Source: Candidatus Tectimicrobiota bacterium (lineage in GTDB: Bacteria > JACPSX01). Taken from it: a DNA stretch of 7,353 nt. A model generated the notes under the pieces. The model was not told the DNA's origin. It saw only the letters and a program-made list of their open reading frames with translations, and searched no databases. The stretch is taken from positions 1 through 7,353 of the forward strand of contig JACPSX010000057.1 of NCBI GenBank assembly GCA_016193065.1, given 5' to 3'. Within the stretch, counting starts at the first letter, position 1. Every line of letters starts with the position of its first letter. Shown here piece by piece: positions 1 to 5,953 of this stretch. A program made the translations under genes and the position numbers.

Positions 1-933
1 CACCAGGGGGCGGAGATCACCTATCTGGAAATCCCCCAACTTGTCAGTCCGGGATACGTCCTTACCAAGGACTTTCTCCTGTTGGCGACGGACAAGGGGG
101 GCCTGGTTCGATCTCTCGACATTGCGGCGGGAAAAGTGGCGCCCCTGGACAAAAATGCGCGCTTTCTGGATGCCAAGCGCCAGCTTTCCGAGAAGAGCAA
201 CAGCCTTTTCTTTGTCGACGGGAACAAGGCTGCTGACGCCCTTGAGCGCGCCGTATCCATGGTGAGCTCGCTGAACCCGGCATTGCAGAAAGCCCAGCAG
301 GAGGGCTCGGGACCTTTACAGATTCTGGAACTCTTGCGGGTAGCTCCCCTGGCGGCTGGAGAGAGCGTGAACGAGAACAACCGGGTGACGAGTCGGCTTT
401 TCGTGGCTCTGGCGGATGTCCCCAAGACTTCCAAGCCGGTTTCCGCTCCTCCCTCTGGGCTCCCGCCGGGGCTTTTGGCTTTGCTGAATCCCCAGGCTGC
501 CCCTGCTGCCGAGGACAAGCCGGGCGAGCCCGCGACGGCCTCACCGGGTAAAGCAGGAGAAAAATCCGCTGGCCAGAGAGACCCCTTCCGGCCGGTGATC
601 TTGCCCGAGAGGGTGCGCAAAGCTCAGGAACGTCCGGTAATCCCTCAGACCCCTTTGCAGCGCTATGACTTGGAGTCCCTGAAGCTCGTGGGGATCCTGT
701 GGGGGGAATTGGGGAACAAAGCCTTGATCCAGGCTCCGGATGGAAAGGGTTACACGGTCACGGCCAACACGCTGATCGGGTCCAGGGGTGGCGTGATCAA
801 GGAAATTCAGGCCGACCGGATCATCGTGGAGGAAAGCCGCCAGGACGAGTTCGGCAAGTTCCATCCCGTCAACGTCACCGTTCCTCTAAGACGAGAGGGC
901 GGTGCTGTGACCACCGCGCCGGCCAATCGTTAA
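1..933 (+). CDS. pilP: DUF3352-like/PilP fusion protein, 5' end missing
   Basis: The reading frame is open from base 1, so the N-terminus lies outside the window; the visible part is 310 residues ending in TAA. Residues about 1-138 look like the C-terminal part of a DUF3352-type protein (opening HQGAEITYLEIP, then DFLLLATDKGGLVRSLD). A Pro/Ala/Glu-rich linker follows at about 140-192. Residues about 193-298 match the type IV pilus assembly protein PilP: RDPF, then TPLQRYDLESLKLVGILWG, a GNKAL strand, DGKGYTV and DRIIVEE. In the known family PilP is a small inner-membrane lipoprotein that binds PilN/PilO and connects them to the PilQ secretin. Here it is carried on a much larger protein, and any signal peptide would be upstream. 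The PilP assignment is solid; the DUF3352 assignment is by eye and less certain. A TTG at 82 gives an apparent start but is internal to the same open frame. Confidence 0.82.
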   Translation, partial: HQGAEITYLEIPQLVSPGYVLTKDFLLLATDKGGLVRSLDIAAGKVAPLDKNARFLDAKRQLSEKSNSLFFVDGNKAADALERAVSMVSSLNPALQKAQQEGSGPLQILELLRVAPLAAGESVNENNRVTSRLFVALADVPKTSKPVSAPPSGLPPGLLALLNPQAAPAAEDKPGEPATASPGKAGEKSAGQRDPFRPVILPERVRKAQERPVIPQTPLQRYDLESLKLVGILWGELGNKALIQAPDGKGYTVTANTLIGSRGGVIKEIQADRIIVEESRQDEFGKFHPVNVTVPLRREGGAVTTAPANR

Positions 934-945
934 CCCCGCGCCCTT

Positions 946-958
946 GAACCTTCGGTTC
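946..958. terminator. small hairpin between convergent genes
   Basis: GAACC, TTC, GGTTC forms a perfect 5-bp stem with a three-base loop in the 33-bp gap between the PilP-fusion stop and the stop of the convergent acyltransferase-hydrolase. It could act as a two-way terminator, but neither side has a clear T-run (only TTTT after a gap on the plus strand), so this is weak. Confidence 0.28.
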
Positions 959-966
959 TCCTGCGC

Positions 967-3306
967 TCACTTTTCCTGGGGTGCCCCGGCGGAGATGATC
1001 CGCTGGGCGATGAACCCGGCGATCTCCTCGTGAACCTCCGGACAGTCGACCCCGATGATCACATGCCGCGGTCGCTCGCTCCAGACCAGCTTTTTATCAC
1101 GGATTCTCAACTGGTCATAGACGATCTGTGCGCTCTCTGGCTTCACGGTAGGGTCGCGCCGGGAGTGGAGGATCAGGGTGGGTTGTCTGACTTTGGGGAT
1201 TTCGGTCTGGTAAAATTCCACCAGGCGGTTAAACTGAGCAATTGCCTTGGGAGAAAGGGTGGTGTAGTTCAGGTGGGGATTTTCAGGCTCTGAGTTTACC
1301 TGGCGGGTCACCATTCCCACCAGAGCCGCCAAGCGCAGCCAGGGATTTTGCATCTGAATGGGGGGGGAGACCGCAACCACCCCTTGAACCTTTTCTCCCT
1401 TTCTAGAGGCCAGGAGCAGGGCCAGGGCCGCTCCCGCCGAAAAGCCCGCCACGAACACCCGGGAACAGAAATAGTGCAAACAGCTATAGCCCCAGAGTGT
1501 CGAATCGTACCAGTCTTCCCACAATCTCTCCTCCAGATCCGCCGGCGAGGTGCCGTGGCCGCGCAGCCGCACTCCGTACACCGTGTATCCCCGGGCATGA
1601 AGGTCCCGCCCCAGGGGTTTGGTTTCTTCGGGGGAAGCCGAAAACCCGTGGATCAGCAAAATTCCCGTTTCTCCTTCCCGTGTCCCGCGCCGGCCCCGGT
1701 AGAAGAAAGGGACTCCCAGACCGTGGGGTTTGGATTCAGCCAGACGGTCTGAGTGAGCCGCAGTGCTTTGCCACTCTTTCTCGTAGACCTGCAAATCTCC
1801 CGTGAAGAGGGCATCGGCCAGATCTGGCCCCGTGAATCTCCGGGGTGACTTGATTTGCCGGGCAACTGCCTCTGTTACCGTGGTAAGGGGCTGGACCTCG
1901 TTGGAGTAGACCTGCAGGATGTTTTCGAGACGCATCCGGCCGAAAGCCGGGGCCTGCCGGATCTTCTCTTCATTGAATCGAATCGTATCCTCTGTTTGCT
2001 CGATGAGACCGGCGTGCTCCAGGCGCTGCAGGAGGTGGGTGAATTTCGGCTGCCCGTCTTCCGTGAGAAGGGAGTAGAGCGCTGAGGGATCCAGGAGATC
2101 GGGGTGGAGATGAATGTCGGGCTCCTGGCAAACCGTTTCGGCAATTGCGTAGACGGTATGGCGGAGCTGGGAGACAGGCAATCCGGGAAGTCCCCGGGAC
2201 ACGACGGATTGCCGGATGGCTTCGCAGGTCAGATGGTCCAGATTCACGGTGGTCAGGGAGTAGATCTGCTTCATGTAGCGCTCGGTAATCTGGCGGGCCC
2301 GGGTCTTTATCCTGCGGTCGCTTTCCAGGAGCCATTTTTCCAGCAGGTGTCCGTAGGGGTGCAGGATCTTGCTGTTCTTCAACGCTTCAAAGAGTTTGAT
2401 CAGAGGGGGGTGATACCCCGTATCGAACCGGCGCCGGTCGATCTGCTGAAAGCCCGCCTCGACGATCAGAGGGTCACCTACCCGGATATCAATCTCGATT
2501 CCGCCCAGGAGCATCGAGCCTTCCACGGCGATTTCCTCCAGCAGGCGCTCCCCTCCGTTTCGGGACAGAAAATCGTGCGGCAGCCGCTGGGCCAGTTGCT
2601 GGAAGATTTTCTCCGAGCCCCGCAGCGGGTAGTAGGTGACGTTGACCGGCAGGAGGCACGTGATCCGCCGGGTGATCGCGTTCAAGTCGTCATGGGTGCA
2701 GTGCTCGAGGCCCAGGCGCCGGCAGACGGTCTCGATCTCGCCCCGGTCTCGATCCATGGCGCGGCGCAGGTTGTTCTTGTAGCGCTGCACCAGGAGGGCC
2801 AGTACGGCGGCTCCGGAGTGGGGCGGGCGCCGGATCCCGTCGTTATAAACCTGCAATTTTCCCCGCTCCATGACCTTGCGGTCCTTGACCATGATCCCCT
2901 CGGGAAAGATGAGCCACCAGCCCCCTTGCAGGATATCCCGGGCGATCAGCTCATATTTGCCCGGCGTGTTTGTGGGCACGGCCCCGATGCTTTTTAAATA
3001 GTCTCCAAAAAATCGGTTCTGGAAGAACGAGTAATGGGCCAGGCTCCTGAGCTTCACCCGGGTCTGCCGGTAAAAAATGTAGGGGAGCAGGAAGGTCTCG
3101 AAGCGGGTGAAGTGGTTGGCGATGACGATTCCGCCCCCGGCCCAGACCTGGTCCGTCAGGTTATGGACCCGCACCGAGACCTTTAGATTCTTCAGGAGTT
3201 GGTCAAGGAAGAACCGGGTCAGCTTGTGGTTTCGCAGGTTGAAAGAGGGCAAGTCCGCAACAGGCTGCGGGGGGGAAGTGGAAATGGCGTCTTCCTCTTT
3301 CATCAT
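967..3306 (-). CDS. PlsC-type acyltransferase fused to alpha/beta hydrolase
   Basis: A 779-residue protein with two enzyme halves. Residues about 35-300 are a glycerophospholipid acyltransferase (PlsC/PlsB type): motif I is NHFTRFE at 64-70 and the second conserved block is FPEG at 134-137. The usual H-x4-D is H65-x4-E70 here, an unusual change at the catalytic acidic residue. Residues about 340-500 are of unknown fold and helical in look; MRLENILQVYSN (458-469) loosely recalls the C-terminal region of PlsB-like acyltransferases. Residues about 545-770 are an alpha/beta hydrolase of the esterase/monoacylglycerol-lipase kind: oxyanion HG at 553-554, nucleophile elbow GFSAG with S623, acid D718 and H748, so the triad looks complete. 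No signal peptide or clear membrane segment is seen. It probably acts on acyl chains of membrane lipids at the inner membrane, with the hydrolase releasing or supplying an acyl group; the substrate is unknown. The start has two adjacent ATGs and only a distant GGAG, so the N-terminus is less sure than the frame. Confidence 0.88.
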   Translation of the reverse strand: MMKEEDAISTSPPQPVADLPSFNLRNHKLTRFFLDQLLKNLKVSVRVHNLTDQVWAGGGIVIANHFTRFETFLLPYIFYRQTRVKLRSLAHYSFFQNRFFGDYLKSIGAVPTNTPGKYELIARDILQGGWWLIFPEGIMVKDRKVMERGKLQVYNDGIRRPPHSGAAVLALLVQRYKNNLRRAMDRDRGEIETVCRRLGLEHCTHDDLNAITRRITCLLPVNVTYYPLRGSEKIFQQLAQRLPHDFLSRNGGERLLEEIAVEGSMLLGGIEIDIRVGDPLIVEAGFQQIDRRRFDTGYHPPLIKLFEALKNSKILHPYGHLLEKWLLESDRRIKTRARQITERYMKQIYSLTTVNLDHLTCEAIRQSVVSRGLPGLPVSQLRHTVYAIAETVCQEPDIHLHPDLLDPSALYSLLTEDGQPKFTHLLQRLEHAGLIEQTEDTIRFNEEKIRQAPAFGRMRLENILQVYSNEVQPLTTVTEAVARQIKSPRRFTGPDLADALFTGDLQVYEKEWQSTAAHSDRLAESKPHGLGVPFFYRGRRGTREGETGILLIHGFSASPEETKPLGRDLHARGYTVYGVRLRGHGTSPADLEERLWEDWYDSTLWGYSCLHYFCSRVFVAGFSAGAALALLLASRKGEKVQGVVAVSPPIQMQNPWLRLAALVGMVTRQVNSEPENPHLNYTTLSPKAIAQFNRLVEFYQTEIPKVRQPTLILHSRRDPTVKPESAQIVYDQLRIRDKKLVWSERPRHVIIGVDCPEVHEEIAGFIAQRIISAGAPQEK

Positions 3307-3349
3307 CGTGATCGTCCGTGCTCCAGGCCCTTGCGCGTCTTCTCGGTTT

Positions 3350-3376
3350 CCCGTGCAGGGAGTCCCTGTTTACGGG
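3350..3376. repeat. nested palindrome in the acyltransferase leader
   Basis: CAGGGA-G-TCCCTG (3356-3368) is a perfect 6+6 palindrome. It sits inside a second pair of arms, CCCGT (3350-3354) and ACGGG (3372-3376). It lies 44 bp or more upstream of the acyltransferase-hydrolase start and downstream of that gene's predicted promoter, so it could be an operator or an RNA hairpin in the leader. No T-run follows on either strand. Confidence 0.5.
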
Positions 3377-3452
3377 AGAGAAGCTTTCTTCTTAAAGATG
3401 ATAACGGCACCGCTGAGATTCCCTCGTCCCCTTTTTTACGTGAGCCCTGTTG

Positions 3453-3481
3453 ACGCTACAATGAGCAGCGTAACATATCAA
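3453..3481 (-). promoter_or_regulatory. candidate promoter for the acyltransferase-hydrolase
   Basis: On the minus strand TTGATA (3481-3476) is followed after 17 bp by TAGCGT (3458-3453). The -35 is good and the -10 weak (3 of 6). The same -10 hexamer at the same spacing appears in the thrC-like promoter candidate. It would give a leader of about 140 nt containing the nested palindrome. Confidence 0.35.
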
Positions 3482-3502
3482 CCGGTGAAGGATGAGAACC
3501 TT

Positions 3503-3531
3503 TTGACAAATCGGTAGAAATGACGTAAAGT
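3503..3531 (+). promoter_or_regulatory. sigma70-type promoter of the Rrf2 gene
   Basis: A consensus TTGACA (3503-3508) is separated by 17 bp from TAAAGT (3526-3531, 4 of 6). Transcription would start near 3538, about 32 nt before the ATG. The -10 is inside a TGAC-n5-GTCA dyad (3521-3533), a position where a bound repressor would block polymerase; self-repression, common in Rrf2 regulators, is a natural inference. Confidence 0.72.
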
Positions 3532-3533
3532 CA
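3521..3533. promoter_or_regulatory. possible operator over the Rrf2 promoter -10
   Basis: TGACGTAAAGTCA is an interrupted palindrome with perfect 4-bp arms that covers the -10 hexamer. Its 7-mer ACGTAAA recurs at 7082-7088, abutting the cysK -10, and, inverted, at 3435-3441 in the divergent region. It could be the Rrf2 protein's own binding site. The arms are short, so this is suggestive only. Confidence 0.35.
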
Positions 3534-3569
3534 AGTAATTCTATAGACATTATTCCATGTGGAGGCGTT

Positions 3570-3989
3570 ATGAGGATTTCCACGAAGGGGGAGTACGGAC
3601 TCAAGGCGATGCTCGATCTTGCCCTTCATCATGACCGGGTTCCGATCCAGATCCGGGAAGTTGCCGAGCGCCAGGGAATCCCCCAGCGTTATCTGGAACA
3701 ACTTCTCCTCAGGTTGCGTCAGGAAGGACTGGTGGTTAGCCAGCGAGGGGCTGCGGGGGGTTACGGTCTGTCGCGACCCCCAGGCCGGATCACGGTTGCC
3801 GAGATCATCGCAGCCCTGGAAGGCCCCATTCGCATTGTGACCCACAAAAAGGGGGGCAGCCGGGACGTGTTCAGCGCTCTATGGGAAGATGTCGAGGGCG
3901 CCATCGGCGACGTGCTCAGGATCTCTCTAGAGGACTTGATCGCTCGCAAGGCGAAACTGGAGAGAGGAGCCATGGTCTACCACATCTAA
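3570..3989 (+). CDS. Rrf2-family regulator, cysteine-free (CymR-like)
   Basis: A 139-residue Rrf2 regulator of normal family length. MRISTKGEYGLKAM opens the winged helix; IQIREVAERQGIPQRYLEQLL holds the helix-turn-helix, and the wing is SQRGAAGGYGLSR, all classic family motifs. Residues about 80-139 form the usual dimerisation helix and tail. There is no cysteine anywhere, so it cannot hold the Fe-S cluster of IscR, NsrR or RsrR. In that it resembles CymR of Firmicutes, which represses cysteine-synthesis genes and senses cysteine status through a complex with CysK. Beside cysK and a sulfur-carrier cluster, control of sulfur metabolism is a reasonable inference, though direct homology to CymR within the family is untested. 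The start has GGAGG at 3561-3565, 4 nt before the ATG. It converges with the NIL gene, so it is not in that operon. Confidence 0.9.
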   Translation: MRISTKGEYGLKAMLDLALHHDRVPIQIREVAERQGIPQRYLEQLLLRLRQEGLVVSQRGAAGGYGLSRPPGRITVAEIIAALEGPIRIVTHKKGGSRDVFSALWEDVEGAIGDVLRISLEDLIARKAKLERGAMVYHI

Positions 3990-4028
3990 GGGCTAAGAGT
4001 TTAGAGCTGAGAGCTAAGCGCTAAGCGC
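3986..4028. repeat. degenerate CTAAG / GAGCT repeat between convergent genes
   Basis: CTAAG occurs four times (3986, 3993, 4014, 4021), mixed with variants such as TTTAGAG and GCTGAGAG. The stretch begins within the Rrf2 stop codon and fills most of the 48-bp gap to the NIL stop. It ends in GCGC-TAA-GCGC (4018-4028), an imperfect hairpin, with AAAAA after it on the plus strand, so it is not a typical terminator. It looks like a decayed short tandem repeat. Confidence 0.55.
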
Positions 4029-4037
4029 AAAAACTTC

Positions 4038-4277
4038 CTATTCGATTACATCTCCCTCGATCGGGTCGACCCGGACGCCCCAGCTTCTCAGCGTGTCCAC
4101 AGCCTTTTCGATCTCCCTGCTGTCGCCGCTGATCTCGAGGTCGGCCCAGCCTTCCTCGAGGGTGATGTTGGCCCGACGGATGTTGGTGACGATGTCAAAG
4201 GCGTGGCCGATTTCGTGGATAATCGGCCGTTTGACGATCTCAGGAGGAAATCGCAGGTGAACACGCAGGGTCGTCAC
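4038..4277 (-). CDS. NIL-domain protein
   Basis: A 79-residue protein that is essentially one NIL domain (an ACT-like ferredoxin fold): VTTLRVHLRFPPE, then IVKRPIIHEIGHAFDIV, RRANITLEEGWADLEISG and a closing helix and strand. NIL domains are known at the C-terminus of the methionine transporter ATPase MetN, where they bind methionine, and in proteins tied to homocysteine synthesis in anaerobes. Here it stands alone, with no cysteine and no ferredoxin part. The start is GTG at 4277, chosen because AGGAGG (4287-4282) lies 4 nt upstream; an ATG at 4370 in the same frame would add 31 low-complexity residues and run into the upstream gene. It is the last gene of the thrC-like/MoaD-like operon, 46 nt after the carrier. 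A role in sensing or handling methionine or homocysteine is inference. Confidence 0.85.
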   Translation of the reverse strand: MTTLRVHLRFPPEIVKRPIIHEIGHAFDIVTNIRRANITLEEGWADLEISGDSREIEKAVDTLRSWGVRVDPIEGDVIE

Positions 4278-4323
4278 TTTACCTCCTGTTCTGGCCTTCT
4301 CCGGGGCTGCAGCGGCCCGCGCT

Positions 4324-4608
4324 TTATGCCCGTTTCCCTCCGGCAATTGCCGGCACGATCGAGATTTCATCCCCTTCCTTGACTTTCGTGCTCTCCCCCT
4401 GCAGGAAGCGGATGTCCTCGTCGTTGACGTAGATATTGATGAAACGGCGTAGGGTTCCCGACTCGTCGTAAAGTCTCTCGCGCACGCCCTTATACTGCTC
4501 CTCGAGGTTGGCGAGAACCTCTTTTACGTTGTTTCCCGAAGCGTTCACCTCACCGCGGTTGCCCGTCAGTTTTTGCAATGGCGTTGGAACTCGCACCAAA
4601 ATGGGCAT
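4324..4608 (-). CDS. MoaD/ThiS-like sulfur carrier with C-terminal tail
   Basis: A 94-residue ubiquitin-like protein. It has the beta-grasp pattern of MoaD/ThiS/CysO: MPILVRVPTPLQKLTG, the helix NNVKEVLANLEEQY, FINIYVNDEDIRFL, and the end KEGDEISIVPAIAGG. In this family the last glycine is adenylated by an E1-like enzyme and converted to a thiocarboxylate that gives sulfur to molybdopterin, thiazole or amino-acid synthesis. Here G90-G91 are followed by K92-R93-A94 before the TAA, so the diglycine is not terminal and would need trimming. Such tails are known in QbsE and in the homocysteine carrier HcyS, each with a metalloprotease partner. The start is ATG at 4608, one base after the thrC-like stop; AAGGAGG inside the last codons of that gene is well placed, so translation is probably coupled. 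An in-frame ATG at 4629 would add 7 residues and overlap that ribosome site. Confidence 0.9.
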   Translation of the reverse strand: MPILVRVPTPLQKLTGNRGEVNASGNNVKEVLANLEEQYKGVRERLYDESGTLRRFINIYVNDEDIRFLQGESTKVKEGDEISIVPAIAGGKRA

Positions 4609-4609
4609 A

Positions 4610-5848
4610 TTATTTACCCTCCTTTCCATTAAACAGATCCTGGAACGCGCTCAAGCGGGGATCTATGAGAATTGGAGAACCAACGTCGCCCATCACCGCT
4701 TCTTGAGTCTTCAACCCGTTGCCCGTAATGGCCAGGACAGTGACATCATCGGGTTGGATCCGACCCTGAGCGACAAGCTTGCGGGCAACACCGAGGGTCA
4801 CTCCCCCTGCCGTCTCCGCGAAGATTCCTTCGGTCTGGGCCAGGAGCTTCATGCATTCCACGATCTCATCGTCCGCGACGTCTTCTCCATAACCACCGCT
4901 TTCCTTGACCGTCTTGATACCGTAATAACCGTCCGCCGGGTTGCCGATGGCGATCGATTTGGCAATGGTATTCGGGATGACCGGCTTGATGAAGTCGCGA
5001 TTTTCCTTAATCGCGGTCGTAACTGGAGCACAGCCGCTGGCCTGGGCAGCATGGATTTTCGTCTTCACCTCGTCGATGAGACCCAGATGGGCGAATTCGT
5101 TAAAGGCCTTCCAGACCTTGGTGATGAGAGAACTTCCCGCCACGGGGATGACGACGTGATCCGGGGCTTTCCACCCCAGTTGCTCGGCGATCTCGTAGCC
5201 GAACGTTTTGGAGCCGTCTCCGTAGAAGGGCCGGATCGTGATGTTTACGAAGGCCCAGGGGAAATTGGCGGCAATCTCGCTGCACAGGCGGTTCACTTCA
5301 TCGTACACGCCCCGGATCCCGACCAGCGTGGTTCCGTAGATCAGCGTGCCGACGACTTTGGTCATTTCAATGTCGGCGGGGATGAAGATGTAACTCTTGA
5401 GGCCGGCTTCAGCGGCGTGAGCGGCCACGGAATTGGCGAGATTCCCCGTGGAGGCACAAGCCACCGTGTCGTAATTGAATTCTTTGGCTTTACTGACTGC
5501 CACCGCCACCACCCGGTCTTTGAAAGAAAGGGTCGGGTGGTTCACGCAGTCGTTTTTGATGTAGAGATTATTGAGGCCCATGACCTTGCCGAGGCGTTTC
5601 GCCTTGATGAGGGGGGTGAAACCGACCTGTAGCCCCACCGTGGGGTCCCCGTCTAGAGGAAGGAGAGGCTGATAGCGCCACATACTCCTGGGACCGCGGG
5701 CGATCGTCTCCCGGCTTAAAACCCGGCGGATCTGCTCGTAATCGTAGACAATTTCCAAGGGGCCAAAACAAAATTCGCAGACGTGCAGTGGCTCTTTCGG
5801 GTATTGCCGCCCGCACTCACGGCACTGAAGTCCCAGAACGTATCCCAT
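4610..5848 (-). CDS. thrC: Threonine synthase-like PLP enzyme, zinc-ribbon type
   Basis: A 412-residue fold-type II PLP enzyme. An N-terminal zinc ribbon has C9, C12, C24 and C27. HPTLSFKDR (104-112) carries the PLP lysine K110, with ASTGN (132-136) near the cofactor and the glycine-rich AETAGG at 344-349. The C-terminal TGNGLKT (375-381) replaces the TGxGLKD usual in threonine synthases. Classical threonine synthase turns O-phosphohomoserine into threonine and phosphate in the cytoplasm. The carrier gene starts one base after this stop and a NIL gene follows. A role in a sulfur-accepting reaction, for example on O-phosphohomoserine to give homocysteine, is therefore possible but not shown, and a plain threonine synthase remains the default reading. 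The start is ATG at 5848, with AAGGA (5863-5859) 10 nt upstream. Just before that lies a terminator-like hairpin. Symbol given for family; true function uncertain. Confidence 0.88.
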   Translation of the reverse strand: MGYVLGLQCRECGRQYPKEPLHVCEFCFGPLEIVYDYEQIRRVLSRETIARGPRSMWRYQPLLPLDGDPTVGLQVGFTPLIKAKRLGKVMGLNNLYIKNDCVNHPTLSFKDRVVAVAVSKAKEFNYDTVACASTGNLANSVAAHAAEAGLKSYIFIPADIEMTKVVGTLIYGTTLVGIRGVYDEVNRLCSEIAANFPWAFVNITIRPFYGDGSKTFGYEIAEQLGWKAPDHVVIPVAGSSLITKVWKAFNEFAHLGLIDEVKTKIHAAQASGCAPVTTAIKENRDFIKPVIPNTIAKSIAIGNPADGYYGIKTVKESGGYGEDVADDEIVECMKLLAQTEGIFAETAGGVTLGVARKLVAQGRIQPDDVTVLAITGNGLKTQEAVMGDVGSPILIDPRLSAFQDLFNGKEGK

Positions 5849-5863
5849 GTCGTTTCATTCCTT

Positions 5864-5890
5864 AAAAAATCTCGGCCGGCTGCGGGCCGA
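5864..5890 (-). terminator. terminator-like hairpin in the thrC-like leader (possible attenuator)
   Basis: On the minus strand TCGGCC (5890-5885) and GGCCGA (5877-5872) form a perfect 6-bp GC-rich stem with a 7-base loop, followed after two bases by TTTTTT (5869-5864). The T-run touches the ribosome site AAGGA. Only 15 bp remain before the ATG, so no promoter fits downstream; mRNA for this gene must start upstream and read through. That fits transcription attenuation, or a terminator for a cysK transcript that leaks. Confidence 0.6.
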
Positions 5891-5902
5891 TCCTCGCGTT
5901 CT

Positions 5903-5911
5903 ATGATACCA
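5903..5911 (-). promoter_or_regulatory. alternative extended -10 for the thrC-like operon
   Basis: TGG-TATCAT on the minus strand (5911-5903) is an extended -10 matching TATAAT at five of six bases, without a recognisable -35. A start near 5896 would put the hairpin almost at the 5' end. It competes with the 5925-5953 candidate. Confidence 0.35.
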
Positions 5912-5924
5912 GCAAAGGCAAGAA

Positions 5925-5953
5925 ACGCTAGCATAACAAGGGTTTGTCGTCAA
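5925..5953 (-). promoter_or_regulatory. candidate promoter of the thrC-like operon
   Basis: On the minus strand TTGACG (5953-5948) lies 17 bp from TAGCGT (5930-5925), with TGC just before the -10 (an extended -10). The leader would be about 70 nt and include the hairpin. The tandem 11-bp repeat abuts the -35. Confidence 0.5.

Noticed and set aside
21-620. Minus-strand open frame (199 residues)
   Set aside because: Antisense to the PilP fusion, low-complexity Arg/Ser/Pro-rich content typical of a shadow frame.
2104-2997. Plus-strand open frame (297 residues)
   Set aside because: Antisense to the acyltransferase-hydrolase, with no recognisable domain and no ribosome site.
4278-4370. ATG start at 4370 for the NIL protein
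   Set aside because: The extra residues overlap the carrier gene and are low complexity; AGGAGG sits next to GTG 4277.
4508-5632. Long plus-strand open frame (374 residues)
   Set aside because: It lies antisense to the thrC-like gene and has no family motifs. GC-rich third positions on the coding strand explain it.
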